Below are positions 28,589-38,161 of a DNA stretch of 64,000 nucleotides, piece after piece; position 1 is the stretch's first letter; each line of letters starts with the position of its first letter. The translations under genes and the position numbers were made by a program. This DNA comes from Bartonella apihabitans (GTDB taxonomy: Bacteria > Pseudomonadota > Alphaproteobacteria > Rhizobiales > Rhizobiaceae), in assembly GCF_030758755.1 (NCBI RefSeq), contig NZ_CP132387.1:434001-498000 (forward strand), in the 5' to 3' direction. A model generated the notes under the pieces. That model did not search any database, had not been told where the DNA came from, and saw only the letters and a list, made by a program, of their open reading frames with translations.

Positions 28589-30337
28589 TTAATTTTGTTT
28601 GCTATCGGTTTTTTCAGCAGATTTTTCCAATGAGGGCGTTTGTAGACCGGATTTCAGCTTTTCCTGAATTTTTGTCAATTCTTCCGGTTCGGGCTTTCCG
28701 GCAATTGCATGATTCCACTGGAATGTGGCTTCAAGTTTGCGTCCGACCATCCAATAAGCGTCACCAAGGTGGTCATTGATGGTTGCGTCTTCGGGGCGTA
28801 ATTTGACCGCGTTTTCCAGCGTTTTGACGGCCTCGTCATAGCGACCGAGTTTATAATAGGCCCATCCGAGAGAGTCGACGATATAACCGTCTTGTGCCCG
28901 CAGTTCGGCGGCTTTCTTGACCATATTCAAAGCTTCATCAAGTTTTTCATTGCGATCGATTAATGAATAGCCAAGATAGTTCAAAACCTGCGGCTGGTTA
29001 GGATAGAGTTCCAGCGCTTTTCGAAAGTCCGGTTCAGCCTTATCCCATTCTTTCAAGCGCTCTTCCGCCATGCCGCGTTGATAGAACATCAACCAGTTTT
29101 CTTGTTCGAGATGGGGAATGCGCGCAATTGCACGATCCATTACGGCCGCGGCTTTGTCATAAGCTTTGTCTTGCATATAGACGCCGGTCATTGCCATTGA
29201 AATGCGTTGGTCTTCCGGAAAATCTTTTTCAAGTGCCGAAAGGTGACGAATGGCTTCCTCGCTCTTTCCCGTGTCAGCCAGAATAAGCGCAAGTCTCAAC
29301 TCCGCATCCCGATAATAAGGTGATTTAACCGGTATCTCCTGATAAATGTCGATCGCGCGGTTGTTTTCTTCCAATTTGGAGGAAATATCGGCAAGCTGGA
29401 AAAGCGTTGCGTCATTGTGGGGACGGAGCGCTTCCGACAATTGAAGAAAAATACGTGCAAACGCCTCGGCACCACCACGGTTAATGGCTGTGCCGAGATC
29501 ATAAAGCACTTCGCTCGCACCTTCTTGCGGCGTTTTGACCACCATATCAAGAGAACTTCCGTCTTCGATCCGTTGGCGGATGTTTTTCAATGCATCGCGT
29601 CCGGTAAGCATTTTCTCGCCGTCGCGTAAGGTGGCGAGTGCTTCGTCGCGTTTATCGTTGCGCAATTGAAATGATGCATAAGAAATAATGATGCGCTCAT
29701 AGGTGTCAGGTGCGGCAGCACCCCCCTGGCGGTCGTTTAACGCTTGCTTGTAATAACGCTCTGCCTCATCTTTATGGCCGGCAAGATCATTCATCAGCGC
29801 CATATGATAACTCAAGAACAAATCATACCAAACCGGCCCGAGAAGATTTTTGACTTCTTGAATGGCGCCTTTTGTATTTCCTCGTCCGAATGTTGCCCAT
29901 GCTCCCATCAATCCGGACGAAAGTTTATCCATGTCAGAAGGATCGGAAAATTCGAGCTCGCTTTTCGCGCCAATGTAATTTTTTCTGATAAAGGCATCAC
30001 TTGCAAGCGTAAGCCTGACATAGCGTTCAACATCGGCATTGCCTTTGAGCCGTTTTGCCTGTTTGACAGCGTCCTTGAACTCGCCTGCAGACAAAAGGGT
30101 TAAAAGCATATCCTGCTGCATGGAGACGTTATCCGGTTCAAAACCGAGTGCCTGTTTGAAATAGGAAATAGCAAGATCGACATTGTTGTCGCTTGCTGCG
30201 ATACGACCTGCCAAATAAGCTCCGGCAAATGATCCCGCTTTGACAGGCTCTTCTTTTTTTGCAAAAGCGGAGGCTGTCATCAAAATTGTGCCGGCAGTCA
30301 AAAGTGCAATCAGGCGAGTCATTTTCGCGACTTGCAT
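28589..30337 (-). CDS. exported tetratricopeptide-repeat protein
   Basis: Protein of 582 residues. Residues 1-26 form a signal peptide (LIALLTAGTILMTASAFA, cut after AFA). The rest is made of TPR-like helical pairs, about a dozen, densest in the C-terminal half (YYKLGRYDEAVKTLENAVKLRPEDA, YLGYSLIDRNEKLDEALNMVKKAAEL). It is probably periplasmic or attached to the outer membrane and acts as a protein-interaction scaffold. Close relatives are conserved next to glyQS and ispB in related Rhizobiales, without assigned function. Minus strand, monocistronic in appearance. Confidence 0.82.
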   Translation of the reverse strand: MQVAKMTRLIALLTAGTILMTASAFAKKEEPVKAGSFAGAYLAGRIAASDNNVDLAISYFKQALGFEPDNVSMQQDMLLTLLSAGEFKDAVKQAKRLKGNADVERYVRLTLASDAFIRKNYIGAKSELEFSDPSDMDKLSSGLMGAWATFGRGNTKGAIQEVKNLLGPVWYDLFLSYHMALMNDLAGHKDEAERYYKQALNDRQGGAAAPDTYERIIISYASFQLRNDKRDEALATLRDGEKMLTGRDALKNIRQRIEDGSSLDMVVKTPQEGASEVLYDLGTAINRGGAEAFARIFLQLSEALRPHNDATLFQLADISSKLEENNRAIDIYQEIPVKSPYYRDAELRLALILADTGKSEEAIRHLSALEKDFPEDQRISMAMTGVYMQDKAYDKAAAVMDRAIARIPHLEQENWLMFYQRGMAEERLKEWDKAEPDFRKALELYPNQPQVLNYLGYSLIDRNEKLDEALNMVKKAAELRAQDGYIVDSLGWAYYKLGRYDEAVKTLENAVKLRPEDATINDHLGDAYWMVGRKLEATFQWNHAIAGKPEPEELTKIQEKLKSGLQTPSLEKSAEKTDSKQN

Positions 30338-30469
30338 AGAAAAGATCCTTTTTCCAACATAAAACAGGTTGGCAACCTTTATAGGATATATCCAGCCAAT
30401 TTGTTTAAAAATTCCATCAATTCCCTGTCATTTTTATAAGAATTTATAAGAACGCTGTTTGACGGGAAT

Positions 30470-31486
30470 TTAATTCACCCGGGAAATACAAAACTCGATC
30501 ACTTCGCACAATGCTGCTTTTTCCTTGCTGGGTTTAAGCCCGTCAAGAGCCTTCAATGCCTCATTGCCATGATGGCGCGCTGCTTTGATTGTATCTTCAA
30601 GACTATGATGTTGCTTCATGAGTTTCAGCGCATGGGCTAGCGCATCATCGTCATTTTTTCCCTCTTCGAGAGATTGTTTCCAGAAGTTTTTTTCTTCATC
30701 GTCCCCACGACTATAGGAAAGGATAACCGGCATGGTAATTTTGCCTTCGCGGAAATCATCTCCGGTATTTTTACCCAGATTTTTGGAATTGCCACCATAA
30801 TCAAGTGCGTCATCAACAAGCTGAAAAGCAAGTCCAAGCGAGGTTCCGTAATGCTTCAAAGCCTGACGTTCTTTTTCACCGTATCCCGCAATGATAGGGC
30901 CGACTTCTGCTGCTGCAGAAAAAAGCGCGGCCGTTTTGGCATTGATAACTTTCAAGTATTCGTCTTCTGTTGTGGTCAAATGCTTTGCAGCAGCAAGCTG
31001 CATAACTTCACCTTCGGCAATAATTGCCGCAGCATTGGCGAGCACCGACAAAGCATCCATCGAATTGACTTCAACCATCATTTTGAATGCTTGTCCAAGC
31101 AAAAAGTCACCAACGAGGACACTTGCCTCATTGCCCCAGATCATTCTGGCGGTCGATTTTCCCCGACGCATATCGCTATCATCGACAACATCGTCATGAA
31201 GAAGAGTTGCTGTGTGCATAAATTCAACCGCTGTCGCCAACTTGATATGCCCCGATCCCTGATAACCGAACAAGCGTGCAGAAGCGAGGGTCAACATCGG
31301 TCTCAATCTCTTACCACCGGAAGAAATAAGATGGTTCGAAACTTCAGGAATCATTTCCACATCGGAACCGGCCATAGCAATGATAAGTTCATTTACTTTT
31401 TGCATATCATCTTTTGTAATATCAATAAGCGGCTTAATAGATGCCTGATATTCGGCTTTTTGACCTGTTTTGTTCTCAGCGACCAA
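30470..31486 (-). CDS. ispB: polyprenyl diphosphate synthase (octaprenyl-type, ubiquinone side chain)
   Basis: Protein of 338 residues with the two aspartate-rich motifs of trans-polyprenyl synthases: LLHDDVVDDSDMRRG and LVDDALDYGG. These bind magnesium and diphosphate for chain elongation from IPP. Length and sequence context match the IspB family that makes the ubiquinone side chain, used by UbiA (gene at 51602). Chain length (octa-, nona- or decaprenyl) cannot be fixed from sequence alone. It is divergent from the DUF2007 gene. Confidence 0.92.
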   Translation of the reverse strand: MVAENKTGQKAEYQASIKPLIDITKDDMQKVNELIIAMAGSDVEMIPEVSNHLISSGGKRLRPMLTLASARLFGYQGSGHIKLATAVEFMHTATLLHDDVVDDSDMRRGKSTARMIWGNEASVLVGDFLLGQAFKMMVEVNSMDALSVLANAAAIIAEGEVMQLAAAKHLTTTEDEYLKVINAKTAALFSAAAEVGPIIAGYGEKERQALKHYGTSLGLAFQLVDDALDYGGNSKNLGKNTGDDFREGKITMPVILSYSRGDDEEKNFWKQSLEEGKNDDDALAHALKLMKQHHSLEDTIKAARHHGNEALKALDGLKPSKEKAALCEVIEFCISRVN

Positions 31487-31645
31487 TGCCCATTCTCCTG
31501 GAAATTTCCTGATTTTTTGTCTGCACCTTAATGAAGCAATTCTTTCAACTCAAGCACGATATTATTTAAGATAGAGCGTTTCAAAAAAAAATTCAGGAAA
31601 AAATACCATTTTCTTCTTCGTCCGGCTGCCCTTCATAGAGAAAAT

Positions 31646-31888
31646 ATGCAAGATAGTTTCATGATTGAATTGTTTGCCACAAACGACATTGTTCTTATTT
31701 CATTTGTCGAAAGCCTTATGAAATCGGAGGGGATCGTTTATTTTGTAACCGATCAGAATACCAGCGTTGCAGAAGGGTCTCTCGGAGCTATCAGGCGGCG
31801 ATTTCTGGTTGGCGAAGAATATGCTGAAGAAGCAAGGCAAATTATGGTAGATGCAGGCTTGGCCCATGAACTATCACAAAGACAATAA
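31646..31888 (+). CDS. DUF2007 (putative signal-transducing) small protein
   Basis: Protein of 80 residues from ATG 31646, or 75 from ATG 31661, where homologues begin (MIELFATNDIVLISFVESLM). It has the DUF2007 ferredoxin-like fold signature ending in RRRFLVGEEYAEEARQIM. Its function is unknown; it lacks a membrane segment. Its 3' end overlaps the start of the methyltransferase downstream, suggesting coupled translation. Conserved pairing with that methyltransferase is known in Rhizobiales. Confidence 0.85.
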   Translation: MQDSFMIELFATNDIVLISFVESLMKSEGIVYFVTDQNTSVAEGSLGAIRRRFLVGEEYAEEARQIMVDAGLAHELSQRQ

Positions 31889-32672
31889 ATCGGATATGTC
31901 CGCCTTGAACGAAACAATTGATGTCTTCCATCGTGGCGGATTTTATCTGGTTCAGCCCAAAAGTGGCGGGCATCGTTCAGGCATGGATGCAATGTTGCTG
32001 GGCGGGCTTGTGCCAACCGATTTCAAGGGAAAAATTGTCGATCTCGGCGCTGGTGCGGGTGCTGCCGGTTTTGCTGTTGCCTCGCGGTGTAAAAATGTCG
32101 AGGTCACTCTCGTTGAACGCGCTGCGGAAATGGTCAATTTTGCCAGAAAAAGTATTGCACTTCCAGAAAACGCAGCAATTGCACCACGGATCAATATTGT
32201 CTTGGCCGATGTAACTTTAAGGGGCAAGCAAAGACAAGAGGCGGGGCTTTCTGACAACGCTTTCGATTTTGCCATCATGAATCCGCCTTTCAATTCACCT
32301 TTTGACCGTAAAACACCCGACAATTTGAAAGCCGAAGCGCATGTTATGGCTGATCATATGTTTGAAGACTGGATTCGCACTGCTGCGGCAATCATAAGAC
32401 CTTCGGGTTATTTGGGGTTAATTGCGCGGCCACAATCTTTGGCGGAAATTCTGAAGGCGTTTGAAGGACGTTTCGGCGATGTTCTGGTATTTCCGGTTCA
32501 TTCGCGAAAAAACAGCGCGGCAATTCGCATACTCGTTCACGCCAAGAGAGCAAGCAAAGCACCGCTTTCTCTGATGCCCGCACTTTACATTCATGAGGAT
32601 GATCTTCATGCTTTTTCGCCGCTCGTCGATGCAATCAATAATGGTAAAATGAGTATTTGGCAGAGTATTTGA
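31851..32672 (+). CDS. TrmN6-like tRNA adenine-N6 methyltransferase
   Basis: Protein of 273 residues from ATG 31851; ATGs at 31866 and 31896 are other possible starts, the last lying just past the previous stop and nearest to the family N-terminus. The SAM-binding motif (VDLGAGAGAAGFAVA, about residue 62) and the N6-adenine catalytic motif NPPFNSP are present. The best match is the TrmN6/YfiC group modifying A37 of tRNA-Val1. The overlap with DUF2007 indicates one operon, followed after 101 bases by the S49 peptidase gene. Confidence 0.82.
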   Translation: MQAWPMNYHKDNKSDMSALNETIDVFHRGGFYLVQPKSGGHRSGMDAMLLGGLVPTDFKGKIVDLGAGAGAAGFAVASRCKNVEVTLVERAAEMVNFARKSIALPENAAIAPRINIVLADVTLRGKQRQEAGLSDNAFDFAIMNPPFNSPFDRKTPDNLKAEAHVMADHMFEDWIRTAAAIIRPSGYLGLIARPQSLAEILKAFEGRFGDVLVFPVHSRKNSAAIRILVHAKRASKAPLSLMPALYIHEDDLHAFSPLVDAINNGKMSIWQSI

Positions 32673-32773
32673 GCGGGATTTTAACAAAATATTGCTTTTT
32701 GCCATTTACATCTTAAATGACAATGGTGCATTTTTTGAGCCATTAAAGCAGATTTTTGTCAGGAGTTTAAACT

Positions 32774-33622
32774 TTGTCAGGCTTTTTTAAACGTTTTATT
32801 CCACGCCGGTTCCGTTCCAATGCTGTCGAGATTCCGGTTGTGCGGTTGCAAGGGATGATTATGGAAGCGTCTTCCCCTTTGCGTCAAACTTTATCACTGA
32901 GTTCGTGTGCAAACGCTCTGGAAAAAGCATTTTCCGACAAAGAAGCTCCGGCTGTGGCTATTGCTATTAATTCTCCAGGCGGTTCTCCTGTTCAATCGCG
33001 CCTGATTTACCGTCGCATTCGTGACCTTGCGGAAGAAAAACATAAACGCGTTCTGGTTTTTGTCGAAGATGTTGCTGCATCGGGTGGCTATATGATTGCT
33101 TGTGCCGGCGACGAAATTTTTGCAGATCCGTCTTCGGTCGTGGGCTCGATCGGTGTGGTTTCCGCATCATTCGGTTTTCCGGAATTGCTCAAAAAAATCG
33201 GTGTGGAACGCCGCGTTTATACAGCTGGCAAAAACAAAGTTTCGCTTGACCCGTTCCAGCCCGAAAAAAAGTCCGACATTGATCACTTGAAAGCTCTGCA
33301 ACTTGAAATTCATGAAACCTTCATCAATCTCGTAAAGGAAAGTCGGGGTTCGAAACTCGTTGATGACCCCAATCTGTTTACCGGCATGTTCTGGACGGGC
33401 AAAAAGGGTAAGGAGCTCGGGCTTGTTGATGAACTTTCCGATTTGCGTTCTCTTATCAAACAACGTTATGGTCACGATGCCAAAATGCGTCTTGTTTCAG
33501 CTTCGAGAAGCTTGTTAGGACGCAAAACTCCGGCCATTTCGGCGGGGTTGGTCTCTTCGGCTGTCGACGGGCTTATCCAGTCGGCAGAAGAACGGGCTTT
33601 GTGGCAGCGCTATGGACTTTAA
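32774..33622 (+). CDS. S49-family signal peptide peptidase (SppA/SohB-like)
   Basis: Protein of 282 residues starting at TTG with CAGGAG about nine bases upstream. The core has INSPGGSPVQS, the nucleophile region VEDVAASGGYMIACAGDEIFADPSSVVGSIGV with the serine in AASGGY, and a lysine candidate in GKNKVSLDPF for the Ser-Lys dyad. Such proteases degrade leftover signal peptides in the membrane. No obvious N-terminal membrane anchor is present, so it may be a peripheral form. It is followed by a small membrane protein and ispE. Confidence 0.87.
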   Translation: MSGFFKRFIPRRFRSNAVEIPVVRLQGMIMEASSPLRQTLSLSSCANALEKAFSDKEAPAVAIAINSPGGSPVQSRLIYRRIRDLAEEKHKRVLVFVEDVAASGGYMIACAGDEIFADPSSVVGSIGVVSASFGFPELLKKIGVERRVYTAGKNKVSLDPFQPEKKSDIDHLKALQLEIHETFINLVKESRGSKLVDDPNLFTGMFWTGKKGKELGLVDELSDLRSLIKQRYGHDAKMRLVSASRSLLGRKTPAISAGLVSSAVDGLIQSAEERALWQRYGL

Positions 33623-33714
33623 AAAGACAAATTCTTAAAGGAAGATATAACAATAGTCGTTTCAAGACTTGATTTGCGCTCATTAATTATCAAATAATGA
33701 AATGGGAGCTAAAG

Positions 33715-33906
33715 GTGAAAATGTTGAGATTAGTTATTTATGGTCTGATTTGTGCAGCCGCACTTTATGCCTATCGTGCTTTCAAGCGCGAATCGCAACG
33801 CGTCGCTTTGCGTGTAAAACATGCCGAAGATGAACGCCGCACAGGTGCTAATGGTACATTAGTGAAAGATCCCGAAACGGGTGAATATTACGTTGAACGG
33901 GATTAA
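33715..33906 (+). CDS. small membrane protein of unknown function
   Basis: About 63 residues from GTG 33715 (ATG 33721 and ATG 33697 are alternatives). One membrane segment (LRLVIYGLICAAALYAYRAF) is followed by a charged region ending in LVKDPETGEYYVERD, a tail reminiscent of short conserved proteins preceding ispE in Rhizobiales. GGGAG lies about seven bases before the GTG. It ends two bases before the ispE GTG and probably belongs to its operon. Function unknown. Confidence 0.7.
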   Translation: MKMLRLVIYGLICAAALYAYRAFKRESQRVALRVKHAEDERRTGANGTLVKDPETGEYYVERD

Positions 33907-33908
33907 AC

Positions 33909-34808
33909 GTGCCTTCCGAGGTTGCAAAATCCGCAACAATTGTAACACCGATTAAAATCAATCTGGCGCTCCACATAGTGGGGGAGCGCAGCGATGGTTA
34001 TCACCTTCTTGATAGTCTGGTCTGTTTCAGCTTTGAAGGTGATGTTCTCTTTTATAAACCTGCCAAAACAAATAGCTTTTCCATTGTAGGCCCTCGATCT
34101 GTCGCGCTTTCCGCAAATGCGGACAATCTGGTTTCAAGAGCGCGTGACCTTTTTGTTAAAAATTTTCCTCTAAAGTCCGAACCTTGTCAGCTCATCCTTG
34201 AAAAAAATCTGCCTGTTGCTTCCGGTATCGGCGGTGGTTCCGGCGATGCTGCCGGTGTTTTTGCTCTCTTAAAACAGCAATGGCAAATTGAAGCGTCCGA
34301 TCAAGAGCTTTTTGAAATCGGTTTGACATTGGGTGCCGATGTGCCGATGTGCCTATCGGCCTTTTTAAACCGTAGGTCGCTTCGTGTCTCGGGTATCGGC
34401 GAAAAACTTCAGCCGGTTGATTGTTGTAAAATTCCGATGGTACTTGTCAATCACGGGCAATCCATTTCGACGCCGGAAATTTTTAAACTTTTGGGTAACA
34501 GGAAAAGCGCAGCACTTGATATTGATGTTGCAAACTTGTCCAATCTTCATTCACTTGTGAATGAGCTCAAAAAAACACATAACGATCTTTATGAATGTGC
34601 GCGCTCGCTTGCACCAGAGCTTGATGATGTGCTGGAAATACTTGACGGGAATGGCGCACTTCTCTCACGTATGTCAGGATCAGGTGCAACGTGTTTCGGC
34701 ATTTACGAAAATATCAAGAAAGCGGAAGAGGCGGCAAGCAAGATAAAATCACAAAAACCGGACTGGTTTGTAAAAGCAGTCGAGACAACGGGTAAAATAG
34801 ACGAATAA
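33909..34808 (+). CDS. ispE: 4-diphosphocytidyl-2-C-methyl-D-erythritol kinase
   Basis: Protein of 299 residues starting at GTG. It is a GHMP kinase: the substrate motif IKINLALHIVGERSDGYHLLDSLV near the N-terminus, the ATP loop LPVASGIGGGSGDAAG (about 102-117) and the C-terminal motif LLSRMSGSGATCFGIY. It phosphorylates CDP-methylerythritol in the MEP pathway, of which dxs at 61527 is the first step. Length is typical. Confidence 0.95.
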   Translation: MPSEVAKSATIVTPIKINLALHIVGERSDGYHLLDSLVCFSFEGDVLFYKPAKTNSFSIVGPRSVALSANADNLVSRARDLFVKNFPLKSEPCQLILEKNLPVASGIGGGSGDAAGVFALLKQQWQIEASDQELFEIGLTLGADVPMCLSAFLNRRSLRVSGIGEKLQPVDCCKIPMVLVNHGQSISTPEIFKLLGNRKSAALDIDVANLSNLHSLVNELKKTHNDLYECARSLAPELDDVLEILDGNGALLSRMSGSGATCFGIYENIKKAEEAASKIKSQKPDWFVKAVETTGKIDE

Positions 34809-34814
34809 TCAGGA

Positions 34815-35354
34815 ATGAAAATCATGATTCATATTGATGATAAAGCCAAGATGGAATCGCTCAATATTGCGGTTTTGTCAGTATCGGATACACGTAATTC
34901 TAGCGATGACCGGTCAGGAGATGTTCTGGAAGAACGTATTAAAACGGCAGGTCATAATTTGGCTAAACGCGCTATTGTTCGCGATGAAATTCCTGAAATT
35001 CGCAAGAAAATTGCTGATTGGGCAGCCGATCCCGATGTTGAAATTATTATCACAACGGGCGGTACCGGTTTTACCGGACGTGACGTTACACCGGAAGCAA
35101 TAGAACCGTTGTTTGACAAGCGAATGGATGGATTTTCAGCTATGTTTCATAAAGTTTCCTATGAGACAATCGGCATGGTGACGATACAGTCACGCGCAAC
35201 AGCAGGACTTATCAATGGAACATTCGTCTTCTGCCTGCCCGGTTCAACAGGTGCCTGCAAGGATGCGTGGGATAATATATTGAAAGGCGAGCTTGATAGC
35301 CGCCAGCGCCCGCATAATCTGGTCATGCTCATGCCACGCTTGACAGAACGTTAA
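34815..35354 (+). CDS. moaB: molybdenum cofactor biosynthesis protein B
   Basis: Protein of 179 residues (or 176 from ATG 34824). The MoaB/MogA fold signatures are present: IAVLSVSDTR, IITTGGTGFTGRDVTPEAIEPLFDK and PGSTGACKDAWDNIL. It takes part in adenylylating molybdopterin or a related step in molybdenum cofactor synthesis. It follows ispE by six bases, although the two pathways are unrelated. A strong hairpin lies downstream. Confidence 0.93.
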   Translation: MKIMIHIDDKAKMESLNIAVLSVSDTRNSSDDRSGDVLEERIKTAGHNLAKRAIVRDEIPEIRKKIADWAADPDVEIIITTGGTGFTGRDVTPEAIEPLFDKRMDGFSAMFHKVSYETIGMVTIQSRATAGLINGTFVFCLPGSTGACKDAWDNILKGELDSRQRPHNLVMLMPRLTER

Positions 35355-35428
35355 GATAATTCCTTTAATCCAGTCAATCTTTTGCGTTGGTGGAATTGAA
35401 AATCTGAATTCCTATTTTTTTATGTGAA

Positions 35429-35463
35429 GTAAATAGAAGAATTTTTGCAATTCTTCTATTTAC
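35429..35463. terminator. perfect 15-bp hairpin between moaB and the glycan operon
   Basis: Arms 35429-35443 and 35449-35463 are perfectly complementary (GTAAATAGAAGAATT with AATTCTTCTATTTAC) around a five-base loop. There is no clear U-tract on either side, so it is either a weak or factor-dependent terminator or a structural element. It marks the left boundary of the seven-gene glycan operon, about 180 bases before its first gene. Confidence 0.5.
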
Positions 35464-35643
35464 ATATGCAGCCGCTAAAAAATATATTTAAAACTATACG
35501 TTTAAAAATATGATAAAGAAGTTATTTTTATATTTCTTTAGACAGGAAACTTTGTTCTAACCGGGAATTTTTTGGTTGGAAATAAACCTCAAATAAGGTA
35601 ACGCAAAGTTCGTATTTGGTGAACTATACCACGGGACTTGGCA

Positions 35644-37719
35644 ATGATTGAAAAAATGTCCAACATCATTACGAACAAAAAGTTTTTAGTACTCTATTTT
35701 TTATTGGTGCCGATTGTCATTTTTTTGTGTGGTTTGGGAAAAACACGTGCTCCTCATGACATATATGCGTTTTCGTTTTCGTCACAGTCTCCGGCAGTTT
35801 ACCTAGGTTCATTTTTTAACCACAGCAAATCGAACGAACTGAGATTTGGCGATGGAACATATGATCAGTTTAGTGGAGCTATGATAGTTAAAAGGCAAAA
35901 CGATCAGCTCCGCCCTTTGTTGTCATATCAACTTGATAAGACAAAATTGTTCCAAATGTTTTTTTTACACCCGGATGATCAAATTTGTTTTGATAGTGCC
36001 TGTAAAACTATCACTGCTGATGAAACATTGGGTGTTGTCTCGGACGGTGAGGATGTTTCAGTATCGAGCAGAGTTGCAAGAATAGAGGCTTCAGAGATTC
36101 CGAATTTTGAATCATTCTATGTTCATTCGGTGCTGCCTACAGATGTAGTTCTGGCAGATGCTTCAACGGGTGAAGCACGGCAAATATCGTTATTCAATAA
36201 TAAGAGGGTTGGTGTTGATTTTTATAAAAACACTTCAAATTATATATTTTCAAACCAGATAATGCTTCTTTTTTCTTCGATAATATCATCGTTATTTATT
36301 TATGGATTGATATTAATTTTATTAAAAGAATATCGTAATATAAATGTTTTTGATATATTGATATTTGTTCTAGTTTCTTTAGAATATTTAATTTTATTTC
36401 CAGGTATATTTTCAGGTGACATCGTTTTTTTTGATATACCCTCTGGGAGATTTTCTACACATTTTTCTTCTATTTACATGATATATAATTACATAGCGTT
36501 TATGTTTTGTTTGAAATTAATTCAGCTCCCTGTAGTTATTTGGACTGCTTTGACGTTTATAATTTTAGCACATGCGATTAAACACAAAATAATTCGGGAC
36601 ATATTTTATTCCTTAATAATTTTTGTAATCTTATTATGTCCAATATATTACGCTATGACATTTGTTTCTCAAAGATATTTTGTTCCACAAATTATAACGA
36701 TATTATCTATATATTTCTTTTTTAAATCTATTTTTGTTGATGTGAGAAATAAACTAAATATAATAATTTCTATTTTTCTCATTACGATCGTAGTTTTACT
36801 GAGAAAAGAATATATAATCATTCCGATTTTCTATTTTGTTGTTTTGTTTTTTTATAGGAAGTTTATTATATCTAATACAAAACAGTTTTATTTTCTTGGA
36901 GCGTTTTTCGTTTTTGTTGGCATTGTACTGGTTAACCACGTCGTTCCATCGCTTTTTCATGTAAATGTTTCGTATAGCAATCGTAGGTTGGAGATGGTAT
37001 CTCTTGTGGATATGGTCAGACCATATGTACCTTGTTCTGGCAGTGCGGCGGAACGCAAACCGACTAAATCTTCTGTTTTGCTGGTTGAAGCCATTGACCT
37101 TGCAGGTAGTACTAAAGCTTATTGCGATAGTCCAACGAGTGAGTCCTATTTTTGGGGACCAGCTAATAATTCAATGATTGACGAATCCGATCAACGAAAA
37201 GAAGCAAAGAAACTTAAAAAAGGACTTATTCGTTCGTTCTTTGAACAACCTATGCCTTCTTTTATGAGATTCAAAGATCGTGCGATTGCTATCTTGAACA
37301 ATAAAGTTTGGCATGTAACTGATAATTACAGTGAACGTGATCTGGAAAATGTATGGTTTTATAAGGGGACTGCGGATAGTTTTAATCTTGTTTTAGATAA
37401 GCCGACGTTAAGGCCTATGGAGCAGTTCGTAATTAAAATGGCGCACATGCTTAATCCGGATATCAATTATTGGAACTGGTCGTCTGCCTTCCTACTGTTG
37501 TTTGTGTATCCGGTTCTTTTTTATCGGTTGAGAGCTGTGTTTATCCTTAACTGCTCAATTATACTATTAGCGTGTGGTTCTATTTTTCTGTCTCCAACAG
37601 TTAATTGGGCATATATTGTTATGGTTCCGGTTTGGGTCTTTTTTGCTATTCCATTAGCTCTTATGGAAAAAGATTGGTTGAAGTCGCTTAAAGAAAAGAG
37701 AGAATCTATTGTTGCATAG
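35644..37719 (+). CDS. large multi-membrane protein, candidate GT-C-type glycosyltransferase
   Basis: About 691 residues from ATG 35644 (TTG 35638 also possible). One membrane segment near residue 20 is followed by about 160 non-membrane residues, then about ten closely spaced helices (about 205-440) with the loop FPGIFSGDIVFFDIPSGRF, reminiscent of acceptor-site loops of GT-C enzymes such as GtrII. A second soluble part (about 455-600) and two or more helices near the end follow. Positions 36240-36900 are markedly AT-rich. I do not recognise a named family. Being directly followed by gtrA and a family-2 glycosyltransferase, it fits the serotype-specific transferase slot of a Gtr module. Confidence 0.65.
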   Translation: MIEKMSNIITNKKFLVLYFLLVPIVIFLCGLGKTRAPHDIYAFSFSSQSPAVYLGSFFNHSKSNELRFGDGTYDQFSGAMIVKRQNDQLRPLLSYQLDKTKLFQMFFLHPDDQICFDSACKTITADETLGVVSDGEDVSVSSRVARIEASEIPNFESFYVHSVLPTDVVLADASTGEARQISLFNNKRVGVDFYKNTSNYIFSNQIMLLFSSIISSLFIYGLILILLKEYRNINVFDILIFVLVSLEYLILFPGIFSGDIVFFDIPSGRFSTHFSSIYMIYNYIAFMFCLKLIQLPVVIWTALTFIILAHAIKHKIIRDIFYSLIIFVILLCPIYYAMTFVSQRYFVPQIITILSIYFFFKSIFVDVRNKLNIIISIFLITIVVLLRKEYIIIPIFYFVVLFFYRKFIISNTKQFYFLGAFFVFVGIVLVNHVVPSLFHVNVSYSNRRLEMVSLVDMVRPYVPCSGSAAERKPTKSSVLLVEAIDLAGSTKAYCDSPTSESYFWGPANNSMIDESDQRKEAKKLKKGLIRSFFEQPMPSFMRFKDRAIAILNNKVWHVTDNYSERDLENVWFYKGTADSFNLVLDKPTLRPMEQFVIKMAHMLNPDINYWNWSSAFLLLFVYPVLFYRLRAVFILNCSIILLACGSIFLSPTVNWAYIVMVPVWVFFAIPLALMEKDWLKSLKEKRESIVA

Positions 37720-38161
37720 ACTTAATTCTTTCAATCGGTCATTTTTGAGATTTGCCTTTATCTCCGGATGCGGGTGGCTTATTGACTTTTGTCTTATGTT
37801 GGCGATGGTCTTTTTATTCAGCCTTAATGTTGGCACGGCAAATTTCATATCGTCTTTTGTCGCCGTGACTTTTGTCTGGTTTGTTGCTCTAAGAATGGTT
37901 TTTACAAAAAAATACAAAGGAAATAGCTTTTTTTTGGCTATGTATTGGGGGGGGCAATTTGTATCAATTCTGTTTTATTCGTATTTAATATCGCAGTTCG
38001 TAAATATCGCTTATTTTATTGAGTTGTCGAGGTTTCTTCACATCGAGTGGCAGGCGCTAGCAAAAGTCATTATCACGCCTTTTAATCTCATAACGAATTT
38101 TCTTTTTATGTTTTATCTCACCCGTTTTATGGAAAAGAAAGGTCTGATAATTGGAAAATAA
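37709..38161 (+). CDS. GtrA-family membrane protein (lipid-linked sugar flippase)
   Basis: Protein of 150 residues from TTG 37709. Four membrane segments with the GtrA-family opening FLRFAFISGCGWLIDFCLMLAMV and the closing FNLITNFLFMFYLTRFM are visible. GtrA proteins are thought to translocate undecaprenyl-phosphate-linked sugars across the inner membrane. It overlaps the end of the large membrane protein by 11 bases and the next glycosyltransferase by 11 bases, a tight operon. Confidence 0.85.
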   Translation: MLHRLNSFNRSFLRFAFISGCGWLIDFCLMLAMVFLFSLNVGTANFISSFVAVTFVWFVALRMVFTKKYKGNSFFLAMYWGGQFVSILFYSYLISQFVNIAYFIELSRFLHIEWQALAKVIITPFNLITNFLFMFYLTRFMEKKGLIIGK

